64,000 nucleotides of DNA from Diphasiastrum complanatum (taxonomy: Eukaryota; Streptophyta; Lycopodiopsida; Lycopodiales; Lycopodiaceae), in NCBI GenBank assembly GCA_029204225.1, contig CM055101.1, forward strand, positions 31,274,519-31,338,518. The letters run 5' to 3'. Shown here in pieces: positions 54,231-64,000 of the stretch. A program made the translations under genes and the position numbers. Each line of letters opens with the position of its first letter. Position 1 is the stretch's first letter. The notes beneath the pieces are model-generated. The model was not told the DNA's origin, made no database searches, and was given only the letters and a program-made list of their open reading frames with translations.

Positions 54231-55667
54231 ATGGATGAAGGAGGACCAATGAACCCACCACCAATTATTGTGAGAAGATCTCCTTGTTTAAATATACCAA
54301 AGTACGATGGGTTATTTGACCCCATTAGATTTCTCCATATCTTTTCTGAATCATGTAGGGTTAATGCGAAGTATTTTCACAAGATAAAATTCAGTTATTC
54401 CCTATGGCCTTAACTGGAGCAGCTCAGGATTGGTTTTATAACCAAGAGGAAGCAGAACACATGGATTGGGAAGTGGTTAAAACTGCTCTCATTACGAGAT
54501 TTAAGTCCAGGAAATTTATGGAAGATCCCTTTCTCCTTTTAAGTAAAATTAAAATGGGAAAGCGAGCAGCAGTACGAGATTATATTGAACAAGCTAAACA
54601 CCTCAGATGTGAGTGTGATCCCGATCTAATCAATGGCGATGCTTTGATTATGTGATTTTTAGCAGGTCTACCTAAACGAATTAGACGCGAGCTGAAACGC
54701 CATACTGAATACACTACGATACAAAGCACTATGGACGATGCAATTTGTGAAGAAGACGAAGATTATGATGATGAAACCAGATATTGGGATGTTGTCTTAT
54801 ATGGCAGGGCAAACCATGACAACATCCACCACCATTGCATCAACAAATATCAATGCTACTACAAAGAAGATGATCGACGAGTTTGAGAAACTTGGTCAAA
54901 AGCAACATATGCAGCTGAAAAAAATGCAGTCTCAACTGGACGAAAATATAAAAGCCTTGGAAGACTTCCATGGTAAAGCAAAAAAAGAACCTGAAAAGTT
55001 TGCAAAGACTTTTCCTAGCCGAAAAAATGTCTGGTGTTCAATTTGTGCGGTCAATCACATTATGAATGAATATCCAACGTTGAATGACGAATACTATTTG
55101 TCATCTGTGCAATTCTACGGGACATGAAACAACCTTTTGCTCATTTAATCCTCAGATTATCCAGCAAAGGTATGCTAAGCTTCAGTATCAGAAACCTACT
55201 TATTCAAAGGGTCCTGACGGAAAGCCTTTCAATTTTGCACTTGGATTTTCTAAACAATTAGCTCTTCCAGCTCCAATAGGACAGAGTGCTCCTCCTGCTA
55301 ATCTAATAGAACCAGAACCTTATCATGGTAATGAGCAATGGAATTATAGCAATGATCACGAGAGTGGTCCTTCAAAATAGTATGCTGTCTATGTTGTCGT
55401 GCAACAACAAGCAGCTAGACAATGGTCCAGAGCGCCACTTGGATGCTTTGCGGAGTTGCTGAATGTCCAAATAAAGGAAAGTTTATACCATTATGTAGAG
55501 AATGTGGTTATGGACACTGTTATAAAGAATGTCCTGCAAGACCCAAACCATCACCAGTTACTGCTCCAGTGAATATGATTACAATCAAGAAAAGGCCAGT
55601 AGTTCAATCTGAACCAACTATACCTTTGATGGTTGTTACGGAGCTCAAAAACAGAAAGAAGTTCTAG
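54231..55667 (+). pseudogene. Gypsy gag remnant with two zinc knuckles
   Basis: Begins MDEGGPMNPPPIIVRRSP. Retrotransposon gag core MALTGAAQDWFYNQEEAE, RFKSRKFMEDPFLLLSKIK. An acidic stretch, then CHLCNSTGHETTFC (intact) and CRECGYGHCYKEC. At least four frame changes or stops separate the pieces (about 54413, 54655, 55127, 55380). Confidence 0.85.
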
Positions 55668-56174
55668 TACCTGCTGAATCTGCACCAACTACAGATATAC
55701 CTATTGCATTACGGGTGTATTCGAATCTCAAGCAGAAAAGAAAAGATATTAAGATATGAGGCAATGGATTAAACAGTTGCAAGAAGAAGAAGCCACTAAA
55801 GCAGCAGCCGAAGTCCATTATTCATCTATGCCACAAGCAGATCCAAGAACGGATGTTAATACACAATTGCATCATCATGAAAAACCCTTCAAGATGACAA
55901 AATTAGATGCACCACAAACAGAATTGATCGTAAATATTCTGTCTAGCAAGATGGATATTACACTGGGAGAATTTCTTAAGCTGGTGCCTAAAGCAAAAGA
56001 AGTATTAGCAGAAAACGATTGACTCAAATGGAATCACAAGTCCGTTAGAAGCCACTTTTTTGTGCTGGTTTCGAAGAAACGAACGAAGTACTTAATGTAG
56101 GAACAACCTAGAAAAGTGAGTAGAAAAACATCACCCTGCCAATTCAACATAGACAGTCTGGTAAAGAAGCAGTC

Positions 56175-56576
56175 ATGATTGATGGAGGTTCAGGAGTTAA
56201 CCTGATTTCAACCAAGCAATGTGCAAAATGGAGACTTACCAAGCTAAAGCCTGTCACTTTTGCCATCAAGCTAGCTGATCAAACGACAGTCCGTCCTAGA
56301 GGAATGGTTGAAGACGTACCTGTCAAAATAGCTGGAGTGCAATTTGTCATTACTTTTGTAGTAATGGACTTACCTGACGTGCCAAATGTATATCGAGTTT
56401 TATTGGGACGTCCATGGTTACGAGTTGCGCAAGTAATTCATAATTGGGGCATCGACAAAATTACTTTTGAGAATCGTGAGCATGTGGTCAAAGTAGATCC
56501 AATCACTTGGACTATCAAGCCAGTAGTCCAAAGAGGGGATGATGATTCATCAACAACAGATCATACCTATGATTGA
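56175..56576 (+). pseudogene. Gypsy protease remnant
   Basis: Opens with MIDGGSGVNLISTKQC, retropepsin DSG changed to DGG, followed by VTFAIKLADQTTVRPRGMV and VLLGRPWLR, the typical gypsy protease flap and C-terminal motif. Isolated from gag and reverse transcriptase by stops. Confidence 0.85.
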
Positions 56577-57478
56577 CAAATGAAAACTCTGGGAGTCCAT
56601 TATGACTTTCAAATCGACACTGTCAACTAGAATCAAGCTCTTGCAACAATGGATTGTACAACATGCTATATATGTCAACGAGATAATCAATCTAAATTGA
56701 GCAAAATTTTCCTACTTGATCGAACTTTGGATACACCGATCACTTTTCCATTGAATATGATGAACTTAGCTTTGATATCAACTAATCCAATTCCAGATCC
56801 GATTGAAGATGATCTAATACATGCTAGTCATGCCTTGACTTATGATGGAGATGTAGAACTTATAGATGAGCAAATCCTCAATTACATGGATTCTACAAGA
56901 TTTGGAGTTCGAAATATTCCAGATGAACCAACAATAAGCCGCCAAAAGCAGTTATACTGAAAGAAAGGAAAAGCTCTAGGACCAATGAGAAAGAAACAAG
57001 CTAAGCAACAATATAATACGATCCTGAAATGGAAAAATTCATCTCAAAAATTTGATTCTAAAAATGTACCACATTGGATAAGGGAAAAGGGAAGGTCAAA
57101 GATGATTCTTCAAGTCAAAATTCTCGCAAGAAATTACCATCAAGGAAGTCATCACCTTTAGAGAAGAGCACATCTTCTAGAAAATCATCTCCTCCACGAT
57201 CGATTCTTGCCAAGAAAGCTAAATGGAGATCAAAGATCAACCCTTATGAAAAGGAACAATCAGAAGAAGTCCAGCATGATATGCTAGAGCATTTCAAACG
57301 CTATACTTTGGGTGATGTTGTGATTATGTTACCCAAGGCTCATCGTGAACTAGAAGAGCAAGTAACAGAAATGAAGGAGGTTTATGATGGACCAGCTAGG
57401 ACTGAGCCAATAAATCTTGTTGAGCCAGGAGAGCAAGAGAAAATTGTTCAAGTTGGAGTGCAACTTACTCCCGAATAA

Positions 57479-58516
57479 TTTCAAGCATTAAGAAAGTTAT
57501 TGATCAAGTACCAAGATTGTTTTGCTTGGACGTACAAGGATATCAAAGGAATTCCTACCATGGTTATTGAGCATATGATACCCTTAATGCCTAATGTAGT
57601 TCCAAAGGTCACAAAATTTTATCGTTGTAATCCAAACGTTACGGATCTTATAAAAAAAGAGCTACAAAGACTACTTGAAGCTGACTTTATTTATGAAATC
57701 GAACATACAGAATCTGTTTCGCCAATTGTCGTCGAATGTGAAGATGAGAATTTGCATAATTCTCCAAGCTTTGAACGCAGTGACACGAAAGGATCACTTT
57801 TTGTTACTGAAAGCATATTGGACCGTCTTGCTGGAGCGAAAGCTTATAGTTTTTTGGATGGATTTAGTGGTTACAACCAAGTTAAGATCGCACTTGCAGA
57901 TCACCATAAAACAACTTTTGCAACAAAATGGAGAACTTATGCTTATAAAGTTATGTCGTTTGGACTTTGCAACACACCTAGTTCATTTCAAAGAGTCATG
58001 CAGTTTGCCTTCAAAGACTACTTGTAGAAATTCCTTGAAATATACTTGGATGATCTCAAAGTCCATAAGGCCGATACAGACCATTTGGATCATTTGGAAA
58101 AAGTATTTGAACGTTGTCACAAATACCAAATCTTCTTAAATACAGAAAAATGTCAAATTTGGATCACTCATGGAGTTGTTCTTGGACATGTGATATCAAG
58201 ACACAGCATTGCTACGAATTATTCCAAAATCAAAGTCATTGTGGAGTTACCATCGCCAGGAACAATTCAAGGAGTCTATGTGTTTATAGGTCATGCAAAT
58301 TACTATCAAATATTTATTCTATTCTTTGTAGATTTAGCAAGACCTATGTTCAAATTACCATTGTACCAATTTGGACAGTAGAGGCATTGGAAGCATTTGA
58401 AAAATTGAAGAAAGCTTTAGCTTCTGCACCGATACTACGAGCTCCAATCTGGACAATTGAGTTTAATGTTCATACTGATGCATCAAAATATGCCATTGGA
58501 TCAGTTTTGATGTAGC
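57479..58516 (+). pseudogene. Gypsy reverse transcriptase and RNase H start
   Basis: QDCFAWTYKDIKGIPTMV, then AKAYSFLDGFSGYNQVKIA, TTFATKWRTYAYKVMSFGLC, catalytic region IYLDDLKV (usual VYLDDMTV; both Asp kept), GVVLGHVISRHSI, and RNase H start APIWTIEFNVHTDASKYAIG. Stops after FKDYL, YQFGQ and SVLM. The QLQRLL-VSPIVV part has a filler of about 20 residues. Confidence 0.88.
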
Positions 58517-58546
58517 CAGGTGAATACAACACAGCTACAAATAACT

Positions 58547-58820
58547 GCCTTTTGCCATGGAAATTTGCCACGCCACGCGATGCCTTAGTCAATTTCAGTG
58601 AAATATTTCGGGCGTGGCACTGTAGAGTCAAAAATTTGGGCTTGTCGTCCCGCAACTTTTCAAACATAAGTCGGCGTGGCTTAACCACGCGTGGCTCTGC
58701 CACGACCACATTTTTGGCCGACTCCTTGCCGGCCGCTCACTCTACAAGGTCAGAGATTTTGAAAAAAAAAGTAGGTGTGGCACTGCCATGCCCATATTGA
58801 TTTGCCATGCGTGGCAATAA
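58547..58820 (+). repeat. GCCACGC-rich repeat element
   Basis: About 270 bp in which gccacgc/gcgtggc recurs at least six times in both orientations, including the palindrome ccacgcgtgg near 58687. The ends tttgccatgg and ccatgcgtggcaat are partly inverted. It abuts the truncated gypsy element. Class unknown; possibly a foldback or MITE. Confidence 0.5.
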
Positions 58821-59339
58821 AAATTGACTGTCGAGTAATATTGCAAAGTATCGTTTTGATAAAAATAAAAACAAATAAAGTTTTGTGACAATGAATGTTC
58901 TTATTCAAACCTTGTGATCTACATTCTAAATTTGGAATCTGATACTATGTCGAAAAATGATAAATGTGCAGTCACATTTGACACATCTATGTATTCTGAG
59001 TTGCTTAAAATAATATTCAAGAAATTGTGGAATTGAAAGCAATTCATACTACAATATTGATCATATATATGCTCAAATCATGAATCATAACGAATAAAGA
59101 ATACAATAGTTGATATGGGCAATCCACTTTGCTTATTTGAAAATTAAGACTTGAAAAGTATGTACAAACAATTCAACTACGACATCTTTGATATGCTTAT
59201 TTGATCATGATACTCACAAATAATCAGCTACAACAACCACCTTTAATCTTCATGAACTACTCTGTTATAGTTGTGCATTAATGCCCTAACAATTTGCATT
59301 GGCACTAGCTCTGATATCTAGACAATAATGTCGCATTCC
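58821..59339. other. Intergenic, nothing recognised
   Basis: A/T-rich, no coding or repeat signature seen. Confidence 0.5.
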
Positions 59340-59725
59340 ATGGCTATAGTGTTGTGAAATTCTATTTCAAACCTAGAGATCAAAATTTCATTTCGACCAT
59401 GGATTTCGATCCTCTATTACAATGGTCCACAATTTGCGTTTTGGCCTTGTGGATCAAAATTCTATTTCAACCTTGAGAATCCAAATTTTATTTCAATCTT
59501 GAATTGCGATTCGATTCGATTTGACCCTTGAGTCTAACTTCATTTCAATCCAAAATTCCAATTTGATTCGATTTGATTTGACACCCTGGGGTCTAATTTT
59601 ATTTTGATCTTGGAATTTTGACCCGATCCATTTTGACCTTGGAGATCTAATTTTATTTCGATCCTTTATTTTGATTTGACCTTGTAGATCTACTTTTATT
59701 TCCATCTTGTATTTGATTCAATCCT
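59340..59725 (+). repeat. Degenerate tandem repeat, period about 55-60 bp
   Basis: About six to seven imperfect copies of a unit with gatttgaccttg, gatctaattttatttcgat and ttgattcgatt blocks. Open in one minus frame (59493-59705) as a basic repeat peptide, which is probably incidental. Confidence 0.65.
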
Positions 59726-59908
59726 AGACTGTTGGATTTTCCATAGACTAACTTATTTACAAGTATGTACGAGTAGTTACAATAGGTCCACATTACCTTT
59801 GATTTTATCAAAGATAGAAATATAATAATGATTAGAGAATGGGGAGAAATCAACACATTAGAGGGGAAAATTCTGGCTGCCAAGAGGCGTAGTAAAGGAA
59901 AAACCAAC

Positions 59909-60716
59909 TGTTGGAAGTATTTCTAGTTTGTACGGTGGCTAGATCTACTTACAGATGTAGTGTAGGGATGTAGAGGATCGTCCACTTTCTAAGTTTCTAC
60001 AACGAGCTTCAACGGAAATACGGAAATAATCAACAGAGATGAGAGCGCTAAGGCTTACCCAACTAGTGCCCAAAACAAAAATAAAGCTAATTAGAACAAC
60101 AATAAAAATCCTTGCTAAGGCAAACCCAACTAGCAAGGTTGCTATACTAAGACCTAGATTAACACCCAGAGGGTTTGAAAGATATATTGCGGCTAACTAA
60201 ATAAACTAATAGAAACATGCCACAATAATCCAATGAAAGGAGGCAAGAGGAGGCCTGAGCACCTTCCCTCAAGTTATGCACCTTCCAATGGGAACACAAA
60301 GAAATAGAATGATAATCTCAAAGAGAGAGCAATTTAGCATAATCTTAGAGTGTTGGTTACAATGCAAATACCTCTCCTTTTATGGCAAGGAGGGTCTTCC
60401 ATAAGTGTCTACTAACTTATGGGACTAATCTGTTTCTAGCTTTTCAAGAACTTCTAACTTAGGATTTAGAAGTTCAAATTTCTTAACTTATAAAAACTTA
60501 AGATAAAATATTTCTAATCTTAAGTTTCCTAAGTCTAACGTCTAAATCTAAGTTTAAACTATTTTATTATTATTTAAGCTTCTACTCATGGACTTACAAA
60601 ACACATGCCATGGCTTGAAGTTTATTGACAGATACTCATACGTGGTCTGACAAAAAACATGCCACGGAGTTTTATTATTATTTTTTATTTTCTCTGTGTT
60701 AGCACAGTTGCTAACA
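59909..60716 (-). repeat. 3' LTR of non-autonomous element
   Basis: 808 bp; plus strand TGTTGGAAGT to TTGCTAACA. Next to minus-strand ggtgtgggataa, a weak polypurine tract (60717-60728). Confidence 0.92.
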
Positions 60717-60910
60717 TTATCCCACACCAATCGACGCCTTTTCGTCCTGGATCTTTTGTGCTTCTTGGAGGCGAGACTGTTGCTGTCGGGAGTGGTAGAT
60801 TGTCGTGCCGACGCCCTCCATCATTTGCCACCATGATTTGTTTAGGAAGGGCATGGGTTTGTAGTAATGGAGCATACCCTGGAGAAAGTTATGGGTTTTC
60901 TATAGCTCCA

Positions 60911-60975
60911 CCATATCAACGTGCAGGGCGGAAGTGAGTGCAGTGCGATAATAGAGCCTTGCAACGTTGATATGG
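60911..60975 (+). repeat. Short inverted repeat
   Basis: Arms ccatatcaacgtgcagg (60911-60927) and ccttgcaacgttgatatgg (60957-60975) pair except for two single-base bulges; loop of about 29 bases. Confidence 0.8.
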
Positions 60976-61125
60976 TCATCTTGCATCTGCAAGGGTTTAT
61001 TGATGTCAAGGGCGATTGGGAGTAACCCTCAATCCCAAAAACCTCCGAAATCTGATAATATTGCTCAATCTTTTGAACTTCTACATCAAATGGAAACCTG
61101 ACAAAAAGCTCAACAATCTCATATG

Positions 61126-61294
61126 GATAAACTCACTGCCGATTTCCAAACCGCCATGAAACAGATTGTTGAGAAATCCTTTCCAGCAAGGGAAAATGTC
61201 TGGTGTCCAATCTGCTCACAACATCGCACTGCTAATGAATGCCCTCAACTACGAAATCATTTCCTAGCAGCCACCAAACCAACCATCTATTGAG
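61126..61294 (+). pseudogene. Gypsy gag C-terminal fragment, antisense to its element
   Basis: MDKLTADFQTAMKQIVEKSF, then PARENVWCPICSQHRTANEC and PQLRNHFLAA. It matches the gag piece at 55015-55100 (RKNVWCSICAVNHIMNEYPT) in spacing. Runs on the plus strand while the LTR element is on the minus strand. No ATG-to-domain protein of useful length. Confidence 0.65.
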
Positions 61295-62112
61295 CTTACC
61301 GCCCGTACCCGCTACAACAAAAAGGGCAGTTTGCTTGCAGAATGGATAGTGTAGGACAAAAACTGGTCTTTCTGATTGTTATAGAATTTGCGGACAGGCT
61401 GAGAAATCGTGGAGAGGCAGATAAATCTAAATGTAATACTTGCAAATTCTGAAAAAAGCTTTCTGAATGTCAGAATAGTGATTTTTTTAGATTTTCTAGA
61501 AAAAATTTGGCTTTTTAGAATTCGCAAATAGTACAGGGAAATCGTGATCTGTGAGGACGAATTCTTAGGTTGAATGGCGAATTCTAATAGAGAGGTTTAA
61601 CTGGCAGATAGGGAATATAGAGAAAAATGTGATGTTCTGATAGTAAACGGGCAAAATCTGTGAGATAGCGGAGCTGCTGAAGGACTGATCTTAATGAGAT
61701 CTAGCCTCAGTGAAGTCGGCAAATTCTAGGACAAAGATTTTGATGAGAAATAAGGGATTTTGACAGTATATTAGGCTGTTTTCTCAAAATTTGACTGTGG
61801 TCAAAATTCGTGGAGGTGATAAAATGAAAGATCAGGGTTTGTTAGGGCTGCAGACAGACTGGCGAATTCTGATATACCTTTTTGGTTGTAAAAAAGGTCA
61901 CTTGGGTCACTTCTTTTGAAGAAAATGCCCAAGTTGACTCTTTTGTTGCTTTCCCCCGGTTTGAGAAGTTGCTCCGCAGCTCGTGTAGGACCTGGAGAGA
62001 TGACGCGTGCTGTTTGTTGGTAGATAGAGATAAGCACACAAGCAAACATACAACACAGAATCAAAAAGCAAAAGAAAAAGGAGAAGAAGCTAGGTAGAAA
62101 AATACTTAAAAA

Positions 62113-62127
62113 GCAGCAATGGCGCCA
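62113..62127 (-). promoter_or_regulatory. Primer-binding site, TGGCGCC type
   Basis: Minus strand TTGGCGCCATTGCTG one base from the 5' LTR, like other plant gypsy elements. Confidence 0.75.
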
Positions 62128-62128
62128 A

Positions 62129-62937
62129 TGTTGGAAGTATTTCTAGTTCGTACGGTGGCTAGATCTACTTACGGATGTAGTGTAGGGATGTAGAGGATCG
62201 TCCACTTTCTAAGTTTCTACAATAAGCTTCAACGGAAATACAGAAATAATCAACAGAGACTCAAAGCGCTAAGGCTTACCCAACTAGTGCCCGAAACAAA
62301 AATAAAGCTAATTAGAACAACAATAAAAATCCTTGCTAAGGCAAACCCAACTAGCAAGGTTGCTAAACTAAGACCTAGATTAACACCCAGAGGGTTTGAA
62401 AGATAAATTGCGGCTAACTAAATAAACCAATAGAAACATGCCACAATAATCCAATGAAAGGAGGCAAGAGGAGGCCCGAGCACCTTCCCTCAACTATGCA
62501 CCTTCCAATGGGAACACAAAGAAATAGAATGATAATCTCAAAGAGAGAGCAATTTAGCATAATCTCAGAGTGTTGGTTACAATGCAAATACCTCTCCTTT
62601 TATGGCAAGGAGGGTCTTTCATAAGTGTCTGCTAACTTAAGGGACTAATCTATTTCTAGCTTTTCAAGAACTTCTAACTTAGGATTTAGAACTTCAAATT
62701 TCTTAACTTAGGAAAACTTAAGATAAAATATTTCTAATCTTAGATTTTCCTAAGTCTAAGTTCTAAATCTAAGTTTAAGCTATTTTATTATTATTTAAGC
62801 TTCTACTCATGGACTTACAAAACACATGCCATGGCTTGAAGTTTATTGATAGATACTCATATGTGGTCTTACAAAACACATGCCATGGAGTTTTATTATT
62901 ATTTTTTATTTTCTCTGTGTTAGCACAGTTGCTAACA
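62129..62937 (-). repeat. 5' LTR of non-autonomous element
   Basis: 809 bp partner with the same ends. The outer flank is CCAAC; the inner flank is the primer site. Confidence 0.92.
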
Positions 62938-63649
62938 CCAACATAGAGGCCAAGAGACCCACTACCATCGTATGATGACTCAAAAAGTACATAGACCTTA
63001 GCTTGAGCATGGGCAGACATTGACTTGAAACAAACTCTAGATAGAATGAATCTAGACATAGGATTTTGACAGTTAGTCCACTTGTTGCCTGCCATTAGAC
63101 AAAAAGTTAAATACGTGATGAGACCTGCCTATCCTTTTAAATAGTTGGAACCCATGACAATAGGGAGTATTAATTTTGGCATCTTGGAATGCTATTTTCT
63201 TAAAGTAGATGTACTCATAGATGGTCAAGACCATTGTAGATGTGAGCTCAATGGTAAACATCATCAATTTGGAATTTGTAGATCGACTAGAATTCACATT
63301 GGAGCTTGCCACCATAATGGCCCTTTTAACTTCGTTATCAAGCTTGAGAGAGAGCTCAATGACATCCCAATTACTGTAACCACTAAAATAATCCAAGTGG
63401 ATTTCTATGTTATGTGAATGTCACTCGGAACAAGGGGGATTCCATACTATTGGTAGCCCTTAGCTTGAGACTTAACAATTGCCTAGTGGACATTTTCGCG
63501 AAAGTAGTTATATATGGATGAGAAAAAGAATGATTGGTAGTAGAAGGTTTAAAGAGAGCCCCAATACCACTATCTAAGTGAGCAGAAATATCGAGTAAGA
63601 AAAGTAGTTTTGATTCCACCACTAGCGACAACAAGCCCGATCATTATGG
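62938..63649. other. Flank of the non-autonomous element
   Basis: Probably more decayed gypsy sequence, but I recognise no domain here. A 90-codon frame at 63145-63417 (plus) is unassigned. Confidence 0.4.
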
Positions 63650-64000
63650 AAATACAATGAAACACCCTGAAGGAATACCCATTTGAAAGCAAGAGATGTA
63701 GACATATGTCTAATCAACCTAGGGATACAAGATCATCCCAAAAATGTGAAACTAGCTGCCCTATCAATCGATGAAGAGAAATAAGTCTATGAATGACTTT
63801 CTAGGAAATATCAACACATGTTTGCTTGGGATTGTGTTCTAAAAGTGATCTCCATTGACTTACTGACCCATGTAATATCATTATAACTAACACCATATTG
63901 GTACGACAAAAATAACGAAGGCTATCCTATCATCTAAAGGCAAGAGTTTATAAGGAGCTTTAGAGGTTGAAAAATACGAGTATCATATTCTCAATAGGAA
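63650..64000 (+). pseudogene. Gypsy pol remnant before reverse transcriptase
   Basis: Broken frame NLGIQDHPKNVKLAALSIDE and KYQHMFAWD matches the gypsy protease-to-reverse transcriptase linker (INLG..., FAWS). Stops throughout. Runs off the window. Confidence 0.6.

Larger units (their letters stand above)
52972..58516 (+). mobile_element. Decayed Ty3/gypsy retrotransposon, 3' truncated
   Basis: A 5' LTR (to 53747), primer site and gag, protease and reverse transcriptase remnants run in order on the plus strand; the sequence breaks off in the RNase H start at about 58516. No integrase or 3' LTR. The TGGCACCGTTGTCGGGG primer site is of the kind used by Athila/Tat-type gypsy elements. Confidence 0.85.
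59909..62937 (-). mobile_element. Non-autonomous LTR element (gypsy-type), 3.0 kb
   Basis: LTRs 59909-60716 and 62129-62937 (about 3 percent different by eye) flank 1412 bp. Perfect 5-bp target duplications CCAAC at 59904-59908 and 62938-62942. The primer site (minus strand TTGGCGCCATTGCTG, 62113-62127) and TATA-like ccataaaagg near 60377 put transcription on the minus strand. The interior has no long frame; it holds an inverted repeat (60911-60975) and a gag fragment in the opposite orientation (61126-61294). Confidence 0.9.

Noticed and set aside
1-64000. CRISPR arrays, rRNA, tRNA genes, bacterial operons
   Set aside because: No regular spacer-repeat arrays or RNA gene signatures were seen; the tandem repeats are microsatellites or transposon parts of a plant nuclear genome.

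Overview
This is nuclear DNA of a vascular plant, most likely a flowering plant; the species cannot be told from the sequence. The one host gene is the 3' part of a ferredoxin-dependent glutamate synthase (Fd-GOGAT) gene on the plus strand. Twenty exons lie between 3525 and 38156. All 19 internal junctions are GT-AG, the reading frame is continuous for 850 residues, and a stop codon follows the C-terminal GXGXG domain. There is no fused NADPH-binding beta domain, which separates it from NADH-GOGAT. The 5' exons lie upstream of the window.

The gene has small introns of about 0.1-0.4 kb plus four very large ones: 3655-9077, 11486-16752, 17800-22054 and 24059-37997. Three of the large introns clearly hold transposons. 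Intron 3655-9077 holds a head-to-tail cluster of 5'-truncated LINE copies on the minus strand, led by an ORF1-only copy. Intron 11486-16752 holds a gutted Ty3/gypsy element with paired LTRs and a Ty1/copia 3' end. Intron 17800-22054 holds only a solitary hAT-like terminus that I can recognise. The 13.9-kb last intron holds a 749-bp hAT-type MITE with an 8-bp target duplication, a larger hAT element with its own 8-bp target duplication whose transposase gene was split by a copia element (5-bp target duplication AGATA), and a 662-bp terminal-repeat element that carries a piece of a plant aspartyl protease gene.

Downstream of the gene (38157-64000) I see no intact host gene. The region is layered retrotransposon debris: a scrambled copia fragment (39660-41642), a copia element lacking reverse transcriptase (41651-45202), copia gag and RNase H remnants on the minus strand (47160-48890), an ORF-free LTR-type region (about 48900-52697), a decayed Ty3/gypsy element (52972-58516), a GCCACGC-rich repeat, a degenerate tandem repeat, and a 3.0-kb non-autonomous LTR element with perfect CCAAC target duplications (59909-62937) inserted next to more gypsy pol debris.

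The points most worth a second look are the Pack-type gene capture, the ORF1-only LINE and its array, a group of hAT-like ends with different subterminal palindromes, an antisense gag fragment inside the non-autonomous LTR element, and a 60-bp tandem duplication across a splice donor of Fd-GOGAT. I did not find a convincing wholly new biological system. Exon calls rest on recognising family protein motifs and on splice phase; no alignment or transcript data were available.
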